Source: Micromonospora endolithica
GTDB taxonomy: Bacteria; Actinomycetota; Actinomycetes; Mycobacteriales; Micromonosporaceae
DNA length: 64,000 bases
Direction: 5' to 3'
NCBI RefSeq assembly: GCF_003626595.1
Contig: NZ_RBAK01000001.1
Location: 930,001 to 994,000, forward strand
Made by a program: the position numbers and the translations under genes. Positions 34,437-42,310 of the stretch are shown in pieces. How positions within the stretch are numbered: the stretch's first letter is position 1; each line of letters starts with the position of its first letter. The notes under the pieces were generated by a model. The model had not been told where the DNA came from, did not search any database, and saw only the letters and a list, made by a program, of their open reading frames with translations.

Positions 34437-35585
34437 TCAGGCGCCCAGTCGGCTCAGTGCCTGGTTGCGAATGCTGTCCAGCACCGAGCGGGTGACCTGG
34501 GAGGTGGCGCGGGCGTCGTCGCAGACCTCGGCCACCCGGCGCGCGGTGGCCTCGGCACGTTGCTCCCGCTCGTCCCAGAGCCGGTCGACCTCGGCCAGCA
34601 ACGGGCCCTCGACCTCCCGTTCCACGCCCCGCAGGGCCGGTACGCCGAGGCGTTGGGCCAGGTCGAAGACCTTCCCCGCGTACGGCAGGGGGAGGAACGG
34701 GGTGCCCACCATCGCGGCGAAGATCAGGAAGTGCAGCCGCATGCCGACCGCCAGGTCGAAGTGACGCATCAGCCCGAGAATCTGTTGCGGCGAGTACGTG
34801 CCGTGCAGGATCCGGCCGTGGTCGGCGGCGGTCATGTGCGACAGCACGCCGTGCGAGTGCCGGATGTCGTCGCGCTCCATCGGGACGAACAGCACGTGCG
34901 CGTCGATCCGGTGCACCAGGAAGTCACCGATCTGGGCGAGCAGTCGGTGGTAGCCGTCGACGTCGAGCCGTTCGGCGGCCCGGCCCGGTTCCCGGACACT
35001 CATCCCGACCAGCCGCTTGCCGGCCGGCACCCCCTCCTCGCGGAGCAGGTGGGCGGGGAAGTCCTCGGGTTCGAGCAGGAACGCCGGGTCGGCGGTGACG
35101 GTGATCGGGTTGAGCAGGCCGGCCTCCTCCAGCACCATCCGGGACTCCTGGTCCCGCACGGTGACCTGGGTGGCGCCGGCCAGCGTCTCGCGCACCATCC
35201 CGGTGTCCACGCCGTCGCTGAGCGGACCCACGCCGACCGCGTACGTCAGCAGCGGCAGTCCGCGCTCCTGGGCGACCCGGACCACCCGCAGGTAGCGGCG
35301 CGCCTCACGGTCGTAGAGGATCCCGCCGCCGCCGAGGATCAGCAGGTCGAGCTGGGCCAGCACGAGCGCGGAGTCGGTGCGGCTCACGCCCTCCCAGGGC
35401 ACCGCCTCGACCTGGGGGTGGGCGATGCGGGTGTGGGCGGGGTTGCGGGAGAAGACGATGATCCGCGCGTTCGGTTCCTGCTCCCGCAGGTCGGCCAGCA
35501 ATCCGGTGAGAATCGCCTCGTCACCGAGGTTGCGACCGCCGTACGAGCCGAGAATCCCGATGGTCAGACCGGCGCCATGCGTCAT
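34437..35585 (-). CDS. Polysaccharide pyruvyl transferase family protein (CsaB-like)
   Basis: This 382-residue protein starts with the family signature TIGILGSYGGRNLGDEAILT. It continues with LLILGGGGILYDREARRYLR (Gly-rich sugar/PEP loop) and VGMRLHFLIFAAMVGTPFLP (Arg-His motif in the second domain). CsaB-type enzymes transfer pyruvate from PEP to cell-wall polysaccharide, which lets S-layer proteins anchor; related proteins modify other glycans. No S-layer or wall polysaccharide genes are nearby, so the target is unclear. The ATG at 35585 directly precedes the fold. Confidence 0.88.
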   Translation of the reverse strand: MTHGAGLTIGILGSYGGRNLGDEAILTGLLADLREQEPNARIIVFSRNPAHTRIAHPQVEAVPWEGVSRTDSALVLAQLDLLILGGGGILYDREARRYLRVVRVAQERGLPLLTYAVGVGPLSDGVDTGMVRETLAGATQVTVRDQESRMVLEEAGLLNPITVTADPAFLLEPEDFPAHLLREEGVPAGKRLVGMSVREPGRAAERLDVDGYHRLLAQIGDFLVHRIDAHVLFVPMERDDIRHSHGVLSHMTAADHGRILHGTYSPQQILGLMRHFDLAVGMRLHFLIFAAMVGTPFLPLPYAGKVFDLAQRLGVPALRGVEREVEGPLLAEVDRLWDEREQRAEATARRVAEVCDDARATSQVTRSVLDSIRNQALSRLGA

Positions 35586-35650
35586 CCGTCGCCCCTCCTC
35601 GGAGTGCGTCCGGGGAGGTCTTCCCGGTGCGCCGGGGAACAGTCCTCGGC

Positions 35651-36232
35651 TCAGCCCGCGCCGGTGGTCCCGACCAGGCGGGACACCAGCGCCGCCACCA
35701 CCGCGTCCGGGTCGAAACCGGCGTCGATCGAGGTGGTGAGCAGGTCCAGCAGCAGCCCGTCGACCGCGTAGTGCAGCAGGGCCACCTCGAACCCTCCGCC
35801 GGGCAGCCCGGCGGCCAGGTGGAAGGCGACGTCCTCGCGGTAGCCCCGGCGCAGCGTGTCGCCGAGGATCCGGGCCAGGTCGGGGCGGCGGGCGGCCTCC
35901 AGCCGCAGCTCGATCAGGGCCCGGGTGAGGTCGGGCTGGCGGGTGGTGCGTTCGACGATGTAGCGGACGTAGTCGGTCAGCAGCGCCGGCGAGGGCTGCC
36001 GGGCGCCCAACTCGGCCAGCACGGCCTGGTCCGGGGCGAACCGCTCCATGATCCGTTCCCCGAGCGCGCCGAGCAGGGCGTCGCGGGACCGGAAGTAGTT
36101 GGAGGCGGTGCCGAGCGGCACCCCGGCCTCGGCGTCGACCGCCCGGTGGGTGAGCCCGCGCGCGCCGGTGGCGGCCAGGACCCGCAACCCCGCGTCGGCC
36201 AGGGCCGCCCGCCGCTCCGTGTTCCGTGCCAC
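35651..36232 (-). CDS. TetR-family repressor
   Basis: This 193-residue protein has a TetR HTH (RRAALADAGLRVLAATGARG, then HRAVDAEAGVPLGTASNYFR, residues ~6-48) and a helical ligand-binding C-terminus, ending VVAALVSRLVGTTGAG. It is divergently transcribed from the reductase gene at 36309, and a perfect palindrome lies between them. It probably represses that gene and itself, with a small-molecule inducer. The ATG at 36232 is well placed. Confidence 0.9.
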   Translation of the reverse strand: MARNTERRAALADAGLRVLAATGARGLTHRAVDAEAGVPLGTASNYFRSRDALLGALGERIMERFAPDQAVLAELGARQPSPALLTDYVRYIVERTTRQPDLTRALIELRLEAARRPDLARILGDTLRRGYREDVAFHLAAGLPGGGFEVALLHYAVDGLLLDLLTTSIDAGFDPDAVVAALVSRLVGTTGAG

Positions 36233-36253
36233 GAAAAGACCCTAGCAACAACC

Positions 36254-36267
36254 ACGACACCTGTCGT
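36254..36267. promoter_or_regulatory. Candidate TetR operator
   Basis: ACGACA-CC-TGTCGT is a perfect 14-bp palindrome in the 76-bp gap between the divergent TetR and reductase genes, 22 bp upstream of the TetR start. Binding is inferred from position. Confidence 0.55.
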
Positions 36268-36308
36268 ACGCTGACAACCACAACATCCGTAGTGATCAGG
36301 GAGTCCGC

Positions 36309-36890
36309 TTGCGCAAGCTCGTCTACTACGTCGCCAGCACGCTCGACGGCTTCATCGCCGCTCCGGACGGGTCCCCCGACTTCTTCGGCCTGGCACCGGA
36401 CCTGGCCGCGCACATCGCGGCGCACTGGCCGCAGACCCTGCCCACCTTCACCCACCCCGAATTCGGCATCGACGGTCCGCCGCGAGGTCGTTTCGACGCG
36501 GTGCTGATGGGCCGCGCCACGTACGACCCGGCCCTGAAGATCGGAATCACCAGCCCGTACGCCCACCTGCGGCAGTACGTCTTCTCCCGCTCGCTGCCCC
36601 CGGCCACCGACCCGGAGGTGGAAATCGTCGCCGGCGACCCGGTCGAGTTCGTCCGGGCGCTCAAGCGGGAGCCCGGCCGCGACATCTGGCTCTGCGGCGG
36701 TGGTGACCTCGCCGGGCAACTCCTGCCCGAGGTCGACGAGCTGGTGCTGAAGCTCAACCCGGTGGTGGTCGGCAGCGGCGTTCCGCTGGCCACGCGCGGA
36801 TTCGACCCGCACCGGTTCAACCTGACCGACGCCCGCCCGCTGGAGTCCGGCGTGGCGGTGCTGCGCTACATCCGCCGGGAAGCGGCGTAA
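36309..36890 (+). CDS. Dihydrofolate reductase-family protein (RibD C-terminal type)
   Basis: This 193-residue protein has the DHFR/RibD_C fold. It starts RKLVYYVASTLDGFIAAPDG, has DAVLMGRATYDPALKIG and WLCGGGDLAGQLLPEVDELV with the NADPH-binding glycine loop, and ends VAVLRYIRR. Such proteins reduce unknown substrates and are often under TetR control, as here. The TTG at 36309 has AGGGAG about 6 nt upstream. The gene ends 41 nt before the APH-type gene, which may be co-transcribed. Confidence 0.85.
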   Translation: MRKLVYYVASTLDGFIAAPDGSPDFFGLAPDLAAHIAAHWPQTLPTFTHPEFGIDGPPRGRFDAVLMGRATYDPALKIGITSPYAHLRQYVFSRSLPPATDPEVEIVAGDPVEFVRALKREPGRDIWLCGGGDLAGQLLPEVDELVLKLNPVVVGSGVPLATRGFDPHRFNLTDARPLESGVAVLRYIRREAA

Positions 36891-36931
36891 CCGGATTGCC
36901 GGGCTCCGCCTCGCAGGGCCACAGTGGAGCG

Positions 36932-37855
36932 ATGCGTACCCGGATGAGCTGGGCCGACCTGCCCGCCGACGTGCGGGCTGCCGTCGAGAGCCTGCTCGGC
37001 GACCGGGTGGTCGAGGCGGTGTCGCAGCCAGGGGGCTGGTCCCCCGGCACCGCCGACCGGGTCCGCACCGCCGGTGGCCGGCGCGCGTTCGTCAAGACAG
37101 CGTGCGCGGCGACGAACGCGCACAGCGTCCACCTGCACCGCGCGGAGGCCCGAATCACGGCGGCGCTCCCGGCGTACGCTCCGACGCCCCGCCTGCTCGG
37201 CGTCCACGACGACGGCGAGTGGGTGGCGCTGGTCCTGAGTGACGTGGACGGGCGGCACCCGGCGACGCCGTGGCGCGCCGACGAGCTCGACGCCGTGCTC
37301 GACGCGCTGGCGGCGATGGCGGCCGCCCTCACCCCCAACCCGGTCGCCCACGCGCCGACCGCGGCGGCGCAGCTCGCCCCGGACTTCGCCGGCTGGCACC
37401 GGATCGCCGCCGATCCGCCGGCCGACCTGGATCCGTGGGTCCGCGCCCACCTCGACGAGCTGCGCGACGCCGCCGACCACGGCCTCGCCGCACTGCGCGG
37501 CGACACCCTCTGCCACATCGACCTGCGCGCTGACAACCTGCTCGTCGACGCCGCCGGCCGGGTGACCGTGGTGGACTGGCCACACGCCGGCCGGGGTCCG
37601 GCCTGGCTGGACACCGCGATCATGCTGGTCAACGTGGAGCTGCACGGCGGGCACGACGTGGCCGCCCTGTTCCGTCGGTCCCCGCTCACCTCGGACGTCG
37701 CGCCGGAAACCCTGACCGGCGTGTACGCGGGACTGGCCGGCTTCTTCACCGACGGCGCCCGGCAGCCACCGCCGCCCGGTCTGCCCACCGTCCGCGCCTT
37801 CCAGCGGGACCAGGCGCGGGCCCTGCTCCGCTGGCTGGCCCGCCGCATCACGTGA
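36932..37855 (+). CDS. Aminoglycoside phosphotransferase-family (APH) kinase
   Basis: This 307-residue protein has the APH kinase fold. The catalytic segment is GDTLCHIDLRADNLLVDAAG (H-x-D-x-x-x-x-N) and the metal-binding one is VTVVDWPHAGRGPAW. The N-terminal lobe has GGRRAFVKTACA, with the Lys that would contact ATP. Members phosphorylate antibiotics, choline or other small metabolites; the substrate is unknown and resistance should not be assumed. The ATG at 36932 has GGAG about 5 nt upstream. It lies after the reductase gene on the same strand and ends before a strong hairpin. Confidence 0.88.
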   Translation: MRTRMSWADLPADVRAAVESLLGDRVVEAVSQPGGWSPGTADRVRTAGGRRAFVKTACAATNAHSVHLHRAEARITAALPAYAPTPRLLGVHDDGEWVALVLSDVDGRHPATPWRADELDAVLDALAAMAAALTPNPVAHAPTAAAQLAPDFAGWHRIAADPPADLDPWVRAHLDELRDAADHGLAALRGDTLCHIDLRADNLLVDAAGRVTVVDWPHAGRGPAWLDTAIMLVNVELHGGHDVAALFRRSPLTSDVAPETLTGVYAGLAGFFTDGARQPPPPGLPTVRAFQRDQARALLRWLARRIT

Positions 37856-37880
37856 CGCCCGCCCCGCCGGCCCAGCCGGC

Positions 37881-37920
37881 CCCGCGACCGCCCCCGTCGG
37901 ACCCCGCGAGCGGTCGCGGG
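37881..37920. terminator. Bidirectional hairpin between convergent genes
   Basis: Perfect 11-bp arms (CCCGCGACCGC at 37881-37891 and its complement at 37910-37920) flank an 18-nt loop. It lies between the stops of the APH gene and the alpha/beta hydrolase gene, so it could end transcripts from both sides. No U-tract follows, which is usual for actinobacteria. Confidence 0.65.
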
Positions 37921-37925
37921 TCGGC

Positions 37926-38723
37926 TCAGCCCGGGGCGATGGTCGGATGAGCGAGGAACGGCAGCACTGCCCGGGGCAGCGCGGGCGAGCCGACGACGTC
38001 GCGATGGGTCAACCCCGGCAGCACCGCCAGCCGGGCCGCCGGACGGGCGGTGCCGTCCCCGCCCGGATCCCGGTGGCCGCCGCCGAGCAGCCCGAAGAAC
38101 TCCACCATGTGCGCGGTGGACACCGAGTCGGCGTCGGCGAAGACCAGCAGGGTGGGCAGCGTCAACGTGGACACCGCGGCGGACCAGTCGTAGTCGCGAC
38201 GCAGCAGCTCGCCGGACTTCGCCCACAGCCGGGGCCAGTCCTGCGGCCGGGGCGCGACGCGGTCGTAGAGCCGGTGCGCCGGGGTGCCCCGCATCCGCTC
38301 GCCGGACGCCTCGTCCTGCCCCGCCATCGCGGCGAGCACCTCCGGGTACCACCCGCCGTGGCGGCAGGGCGCCGAGACGACGACCAGCCGGCGGACCAGC
38401 GCCCGGTGCTGGATCGCGGTACGCAGGGCCACTCCGCCGCCGAGCGAATAGCCCAGCACGTCCGCCCCGGTCAACCCGAGGTGGCCGATCAGCGCGGCGA
38501 CGTCGTCGGCCATCGACTCGTACCGCAGCGGACGCCCGACATCGGCGGTGCGTCCGTGTCCCTGGAGGTCCACCGCGATCACCCGGTGGTGCGCGGCCAG
38601 CGCCGGGAGGATCGGCGCGAACGTCCCCGTCGCGCCGTACCCGCCGTGCAGCAGCACCAACGGTCGACCGCTGCCGTGCTCCTCGTACCACAGGCGCAGC
38701 CCGCCGACCTCCGCGTAGCTCAT
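37926..38723 (-). CDS. Alpha/beta-fold hydrolase
   Basis: This 265-residue protein has the oxyanion loop VLLHGGYGATGTF, the nucleophile elbow VLGYSLGGGVALRTA (Ser in GYSLGG), a late acid-region VFADADSV, and a His in PGLTHRDVV. Esterase, lipase, haloperoxidase or dehalogenase activities are all possible. The ATG at 38723 fits the fold start (MSYAEVGGLRLWYEEHG); a 4-codon longer start at 38735 is possible. Confidence 0.9.
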   Translation of the reverse strand: MSYAEVGGLRLWYEEHGSGRPLVLLHGGYGATGTFAPILPALAAHHRVIAVDLQGHGRTADVGRPLRYESMADDVAALIGHLGLTGADVLGYSLGGGVALRTAIQHRALVRRLVVVSAPCRHGGWYPEVLAAMAGQDEASGERMRGTPAHRLYDRVAPRPQDWPRLWAKSGELLRRDYDWSAAVSTLTLPTLLVFADADSVSTAHMVEFFGLLGGGHRDPGGDGTARPAARLAVLPGLTHRDVVGSPALPRAVLPFLAHPTIAPG

Positions 38724-38763
38724 CCCCCCATCCAAGCCGGACCCGCGCCGCGGGGGGCCGGGA

Positions 38764-39378
38764 TCAGGTCAGGCCGAGGAAGGCGGATACCGCGACGAGC
38801 GCCCCGGCCACCGCCCCGGCGACCACCTGGCCGGGCGTGTGGTCGGCCAGTCGCACCCGCGACCAGCCCACCAGCCCCACCAGCGCCACCGCCGGGACCA
38901 GCGCCGGCCCGAACAGCACGACCAGCACGGCCACCGAGCCGGCCGCGACGGCGGCGTGGACGCTCAACTTCCAGACCTGGTTGACCAGGGTGACCATGAG
39001 CCCGACGCCGAACATCACCACGACCATCGCGACCAGCGGCCGGGGCGCGCCCAGCAGGACCAGCACGGCCAGGCCGACGAGCACCGACAGGAGGCCCAGC
39101 ACCAGCGGCGTCCGGCGCTGCTCGCGTACGCCGATGTGGTGGTCGGTGAGCCGGCCCCGCCGCACGCCCCACCAGATGACGAAGTACGGCACGACGGCGC
39201 AGAAGAGGACCGCGACCGCCGCCCAGCCGAGGCCGACGCCCACGGCGGGGGCGGTGTCGTGCACGGCGACGACCACCGGCATCACCGCGGCGAGGACGGC
39301 CGGCGCGAACACCTCGGTGACCGCCCGCGCCACCCGATCCGCCGCGGAGCCGGCAGGTGCGTCGATGGTCTCGCTCAC
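38764..39378 (-). CDS. PAP2-like membrane phosphatase-related protein
   Basis: This 204-residue integral membrane protein has about six TM segments. It carries KLSVHAAVAAG (the S-x-H element) and WSRVRLADHTPGQVVAGAVA, which resembles the SR-x5-H-x3-D motif of PAP2 phosphatases but has Gln where Asp is expected. Some actinobacterial PAP2-like proteins share this variant, so activity is uncertain. It would act on a membrane-embedded lipid phosphate. The GTG at 39378 overlaps the hydrolase stop (GTGA), which fixes the start. Confidence 0.8.
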   Translation of the reverse strand: MSETIDAPAGSAADRVARAVTEVFAPAVLAAVMPVVVAVHDTAPAVGVGLGWAAVAVLFCAVVPYFVIWWGVRRGRLTDHHIGVREQRRTPLVLGLLSVLVGLAVLVLLGAPRPLVAMVVVMFGVGLMVTLVNQVWKLSVHAAVAAGSVAVLVVLFGPALVPAVALVGLVGWSRVRLADHTPGQVVAGAVAGALVAVSAFLGLT

Positions 39379-40028
39379 CCGGGCGCCGCGACCGCACCGC
39401 GCCGGGCCAGGAAGTGCCGGATCGACGCCGCGACGTCCGGCCGGCGGAGATCCAACCCGCCGTGCGCGCCGTCGGCGACGGTGACGTGCACCGGGTGGCC
39501 GGCGGCGACCAGCGCGGCAGCGAGGGCGAGCGTCTGGGTCGGGGGTACGGCGACGTCGTCCAGGCCGTGTGCGAGCAGCACCGGCGTGCCGGAACCGGCG
39601 TGCGGTGCGACGGCGACGTCCAGGGTGGCGGCGTCGTCGGAGCTGGGCAGGTGCCCCAGCAGCCGGTGCCACGGATTCCCCTCGGCACGGGCGCGGGGCC
39701 AGTCGGCGGCCAGCGGGTCGGTGGGCGCGGCGAGAGCCAGCACCGCCGCGACGTCCCCGGGCCGGTCCACGCCACGCAACCCCAGGTGCAGAGCGAGATG
39801 CCCCCCGGCGGAGGTACCCGCGACGAGGAGCGGCCGGCCCGGTACGCGGGCGGCACGGGCCTCGGCACGCAGGTCGTCGAGCTGCGCCGGCCAGGTCGCC
39901 TCGCCGCTGAGCCGGTAGCGGGCGTGCACCACCCGCAACCCCAGATCCTCGAAGAGCGATACGTCGGTGGTTTCCCGCGTGTACCACCCACCGCCGTGCA
40001 CCCACAGCAAGACAGGTCGGTCCCCCAT
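39375..40028 (-). CDS. Alpha/beta hydrolase of the HSL/esterase type
   Basis: This 217-residue protein has the hormone-sensitive-lipase type oxyanion motif (VLLWVHGGGWYTRE), nucleophile elbow LLVAGTSAGGHLALHLG, an acid segment HGLDDVAVPPTQ and a His region DGAHGGLDL. It probably hydrolyses a carboxylic ester. It overlaps the PAP2-like gene by 4 nt, so the two are co-translated. The ATG at 40028 sits before the fold start. Confidence 0.88.
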   Translation of the reverse strand: MGDRPVLLWVHGGGWYTRETTDVSLFEDLGLRVVHARYRLSGEATWPAQLDDLRAEARAARVPGRPLLVAGTSAGGHLALHLGLRGVDRPGDVAAVLALAAPTDPLAADWPRARAEGNPWHRLLGHLPSSDDAATLDVAVAPHAGSGTPVLLAHGLDDVAVPPTQTLALAAALVAAGHPVHVTVADGAHGGLDLRRPDVAASIRHFLARRGAVAAPG

Positions 40029-40045
40029 GGCCGGCGATCCTACGA

Positions 40046-40078
40046 GGACCGGAGGGCGTCCGCTGTCCCCTCCGGTCC
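40046..40078 (-). terminator. Hairpin after the DHFR-family gene
   Basis: Perfect 10-bp arms GGACCGGAGG (40046-40055) and CCTCCGGTCC (40069-40078) with a 13-nt loop lie 11 nt past the stop of the gene at 40090 and before the hydrolase start. They would end the preceding minus-strand transcript. Confidence 0.6.
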
Positions 40079-40089
40079 CCGTCCGGGGG

Positions 40090-40704
40090 TCACCCGTCGA
40101 CGGAGCCGAATTCCGGCGCACCGGCGGCGTCGTAGGTGGCCATCAGCACACCGCTGCCGGAGGTCCGGCTGTCGGTGAGGCGCAGGCCCGTCGGGGGCAC
40201 GCCGTCGGCGAAGAGTCGCCGGCCGCGTCCGAGGACGACCGGGAAGACCAGCAGCCGGTACGTGTCGACCAGCCCCTCCCGCATCAGGGACTGGACGAGG
40301 GTGGCGCTGCCGTGCACCTGGAGTTCGCGACCGGGCTGGTCCTTCAGCTCGGTCACCGCCTTGCCGAGATCCCCGTCCAGCGCCTGGGCGCCGTTCCAGG
40401 GGGCCAGGTCGTCGGGGTGGCCGGTGGCGACGTGCTTGGGCAGCCGGTTGAGTGCGAGCCCGACCTCGTCGCCGGGCTCCTCCGCGTTCGGCCAGTAGCC
40501 GGCGAAGATGTCGTACGTCCGCCGGCCGAGCAGGAACGCGTCCGCCTCCTTGAAGATCTCGGTCATGTACCCGCCGACCGCGTCGTCGAAGTGCGGCGGC
40601 AGCCAGCCGCCGAGGTCGAAGCCGCCGCTGCGGTCCTCGTCGGGTCCTCCGGGGGCCTGGTGGACGCCGTCCAGGGTCAGGAAGCTGGTGACCGTGAGTC
40701 GCAT
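40090..40704 (-). CDS. Dihydrofolate reductase-family protein (YyaP/RibD type)
   Basis: This 204-residue protein starts MRLTVTSFLTLDGVHQAPGG. It has FLLGRRTYDIFAGYWPNAEE and ELQVHGSATLVQSLMREGLV, and ends in the TYDAAGAPEF segment. It is the RibD C-terminal-like reductase group of unknown substrate, as for the gene at 36309. The ATG at 40704 is followed by the classic fold start and has GGAGGA about 6 nt upstream. Confidence 0.87.
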   Translation of the reverse strand: MRLTVTSFLTLDGVHQAPGGPDEDRSGGFDLGGWLPPHFDDAVGGYMTEIFKEADAFLLGRRTYDIFAGYWPNAEEPGDEVGLALNRLPKHVATGHPDDLAPWNGAQALDGDLGKAVTELKDQPGRELQVHGSATLVQSLMREGLVDTYRLLVFPVVLGRGRRLFADGVPPTGLRLTDSRTSGSGVLMATYDAAGAPEFGSVDG

Positions 40705-40807
40705 GATTGTCCTCCTGGTGTGTCGGTGTCGTGTCCGTCTCTCACCCTGTCGACGGTCGGGCCGCCGCCGGTTCGACACTCCATCGAGGCCGACAATGTG
40801 ACCTGGG

Positions 40808-42082
40808 TCACAGGAACGCGTCGCGCTCGGCGGCGTCGATGGCGGCGTCGCTGATCCAGACCATGCCGACCAGCAGGGCCAGCGCCAGCCCGCCCATGAT
40901 CGCGAAGACCGCGCGGAGACCGAACGCCTCGGCCAGCAGACCGCCGGCCGCCGCCCCGAGGGGCAGGCTGCCCCAGGAGACCAGCCGGTAGCCGCTGTTG
41001 ACCCGACCGAGCAGCCGGTCCGGAACGATCCGCTGGCGCAGCGACACCGTGATCACGTTCCACGCGGCGAGCAGGATCCCGCCACCGAAGAAGACCGCGC
41101 CGATCACGAACGGGTCGGTGCTCAGCGCCGGCACGCCGACGATCGCGGCAGCGGCCCCCATCGACACGCCGAGCGCCAGGGCGCGGCCGAGCCGGCGTTC
41201 GAGCCACGGGGCGGCCAGCGACCCGAGCACGACGCCGGCGGCGATGGCGGTCATCAGGAGCCCGTATCCGGGCGCGGTGAGCCCGACCGCGGAGTCGGGA
41301 CCCACCGCGTAGAGCACCAGCACGCCGAACACCGCGTTCGAGGTGAAGTTGCTGCCACCCACCATGACCGCCAAGGTGCGCAGCACCCGGTGCCGCCAGA
41401 GGAAGCGCAACCCTTCGGCGATGTCCGCGCGCAGGGTGGTGTCGCCCACCCGCTCCACCCGGAACCGGCCACCGGTCACCAGCAGCGCCGCGACCGCGAC
41501 CGCCCACAGCCCGGCCGGCCCGGCCACCGCGACGGCCGCGCCGCCGACCACCAGGAAGCCGGCCAGCGGCGGACCGACGAACTGGTTCGCGGCCAGCTCG
41601 ACGGCGTGCAGCCGGCCGTTGGCCCGGGGCAACAGGTGGCGCGGAACGAGCTGCGGCAGGATCGACTGACCGGCGGTGTCATGGAGGGTCTCGGCGGTGC
41701 CCGCGGCGAACGCCACCACATAGAGCAGCCAGATCGAGTCGGCGTCGAGGGCCACCGCCAGGGCCAGCCCGCCGGCCAGGGCAGCGCGCAGCGAATTGGC
41801 GACGATCATGACCCGACGCCGGTCGAGCCGGTCGACGACGGCTCCCGCCGGCAGCGCGAACAGCAGCCACGGCAGGCTGAACGCGACCGCCACCCCGGCC
41901 ACCAACGCCGGCGAACCGGTGTAACCGACGGCGACCAGCGGCAGCCCGACCTTCACGATCCCGTCGGCGAGGTTGGAGACCGCCGACGCGGACCAGAACC
42001 GCCAGTACCGGCCACCCAGCCGCTCCGGCTGCGGGCGGGCCGCCACCGGCGTACGCGTCCCCGCCCGCTCCCCCGCCGTCAC
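40808..42082 (-). CDS. MFS transporter (MFS_3 type)
   Basis: This 424-residue protein has about 12 TM helices. It starts with [20 protein letters not shown], carries the loop 2-3 motif [15 protein letters not shown], and has [20 protein letters not shown] in the first repeat. The second half contains [20 protein letters not shown]. It resembles bacterial exporters of macrolide or siderophore type, but the substrate cannot be assigned. The start codon is GTG; upstream of it is the 228-bp region leading to the divergent collagen-like gene. Confidence 0.85.
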   Translation of the reverse strand: MTAGERAGTRTPVAARPQPERLGGRYWRFWSASAVSNLADGIVKVGLPLVAVGYTGSPALVAGVAVAFSLPWLLFALPAGAVVDRLDRRRVMIVANSLRAALAGGLALAVALDADSIWLLYVVAFAAGTAETLHDTAGQSILPQLVPRHLLPRANGRLHAVELAANQFVGPPLAGFLVVGGAAVAVAGPAGLWAVAVAALLVTGGRFRVERVGDTTLRADIAEGLRFLWRHRVLRTLAVMVGGSNFTSNAVFGVLVLYAVGPDSAVGLTAPGYGLLMTAIAAGVVLGSLAAPWLERRLGRALALGVSMGAAAAIVGVPALSTDPFVIGAVFFGGGILLAAWNVITVSLRQRIVPDRLLGRVNSGYRLVSWGSLPLGAAAGGLLAEAFGLRAVFAIMGGLALALLVGMVWISDAAIDAAERDAFL

Positions 42083-42310
42083 CCGGTCGATGGTGGCAGA
42101 CAGCCACCCCGCCCCGCCGTCCCATCAGCAACCCGCCCACCACCGAAACCACGGGACACTCCGGTCAGCGGGGCAATTAGCCCAATTGAGCAGTCAAGAC
42201 GCAAGAAAAGTGTTGTGGTGGTCAACGCACCATATGCACTGTATATACCGCTTCGGGCGAGTCGCGACCAGCGAGACGCTCCTGCGAGCAGTACCCACGG
42301 AGGGTGTTCT
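42083..42310. promoter_or_regulatory. Promoter region of the ice-binding-type surface protein
   Basis: This divergent gap has an unusually AT-rich stretch around 42170-42250. A TTGTGG box at 42213-42218 and a TATATA-like box near 42243 are candidates for -35 and -10, but the spacing is longer than ideal. A GGAGGG ribosome binding site lies 7 nt before the GTG at 42311. Confidence 0.35.

Noticed and set aside
36932..37855. Antibiotic-resistance gene
   Set aside because: The APH fold is clear but many members phosphorylate choline or other metabolites; no resistance can be read from sequence alone.
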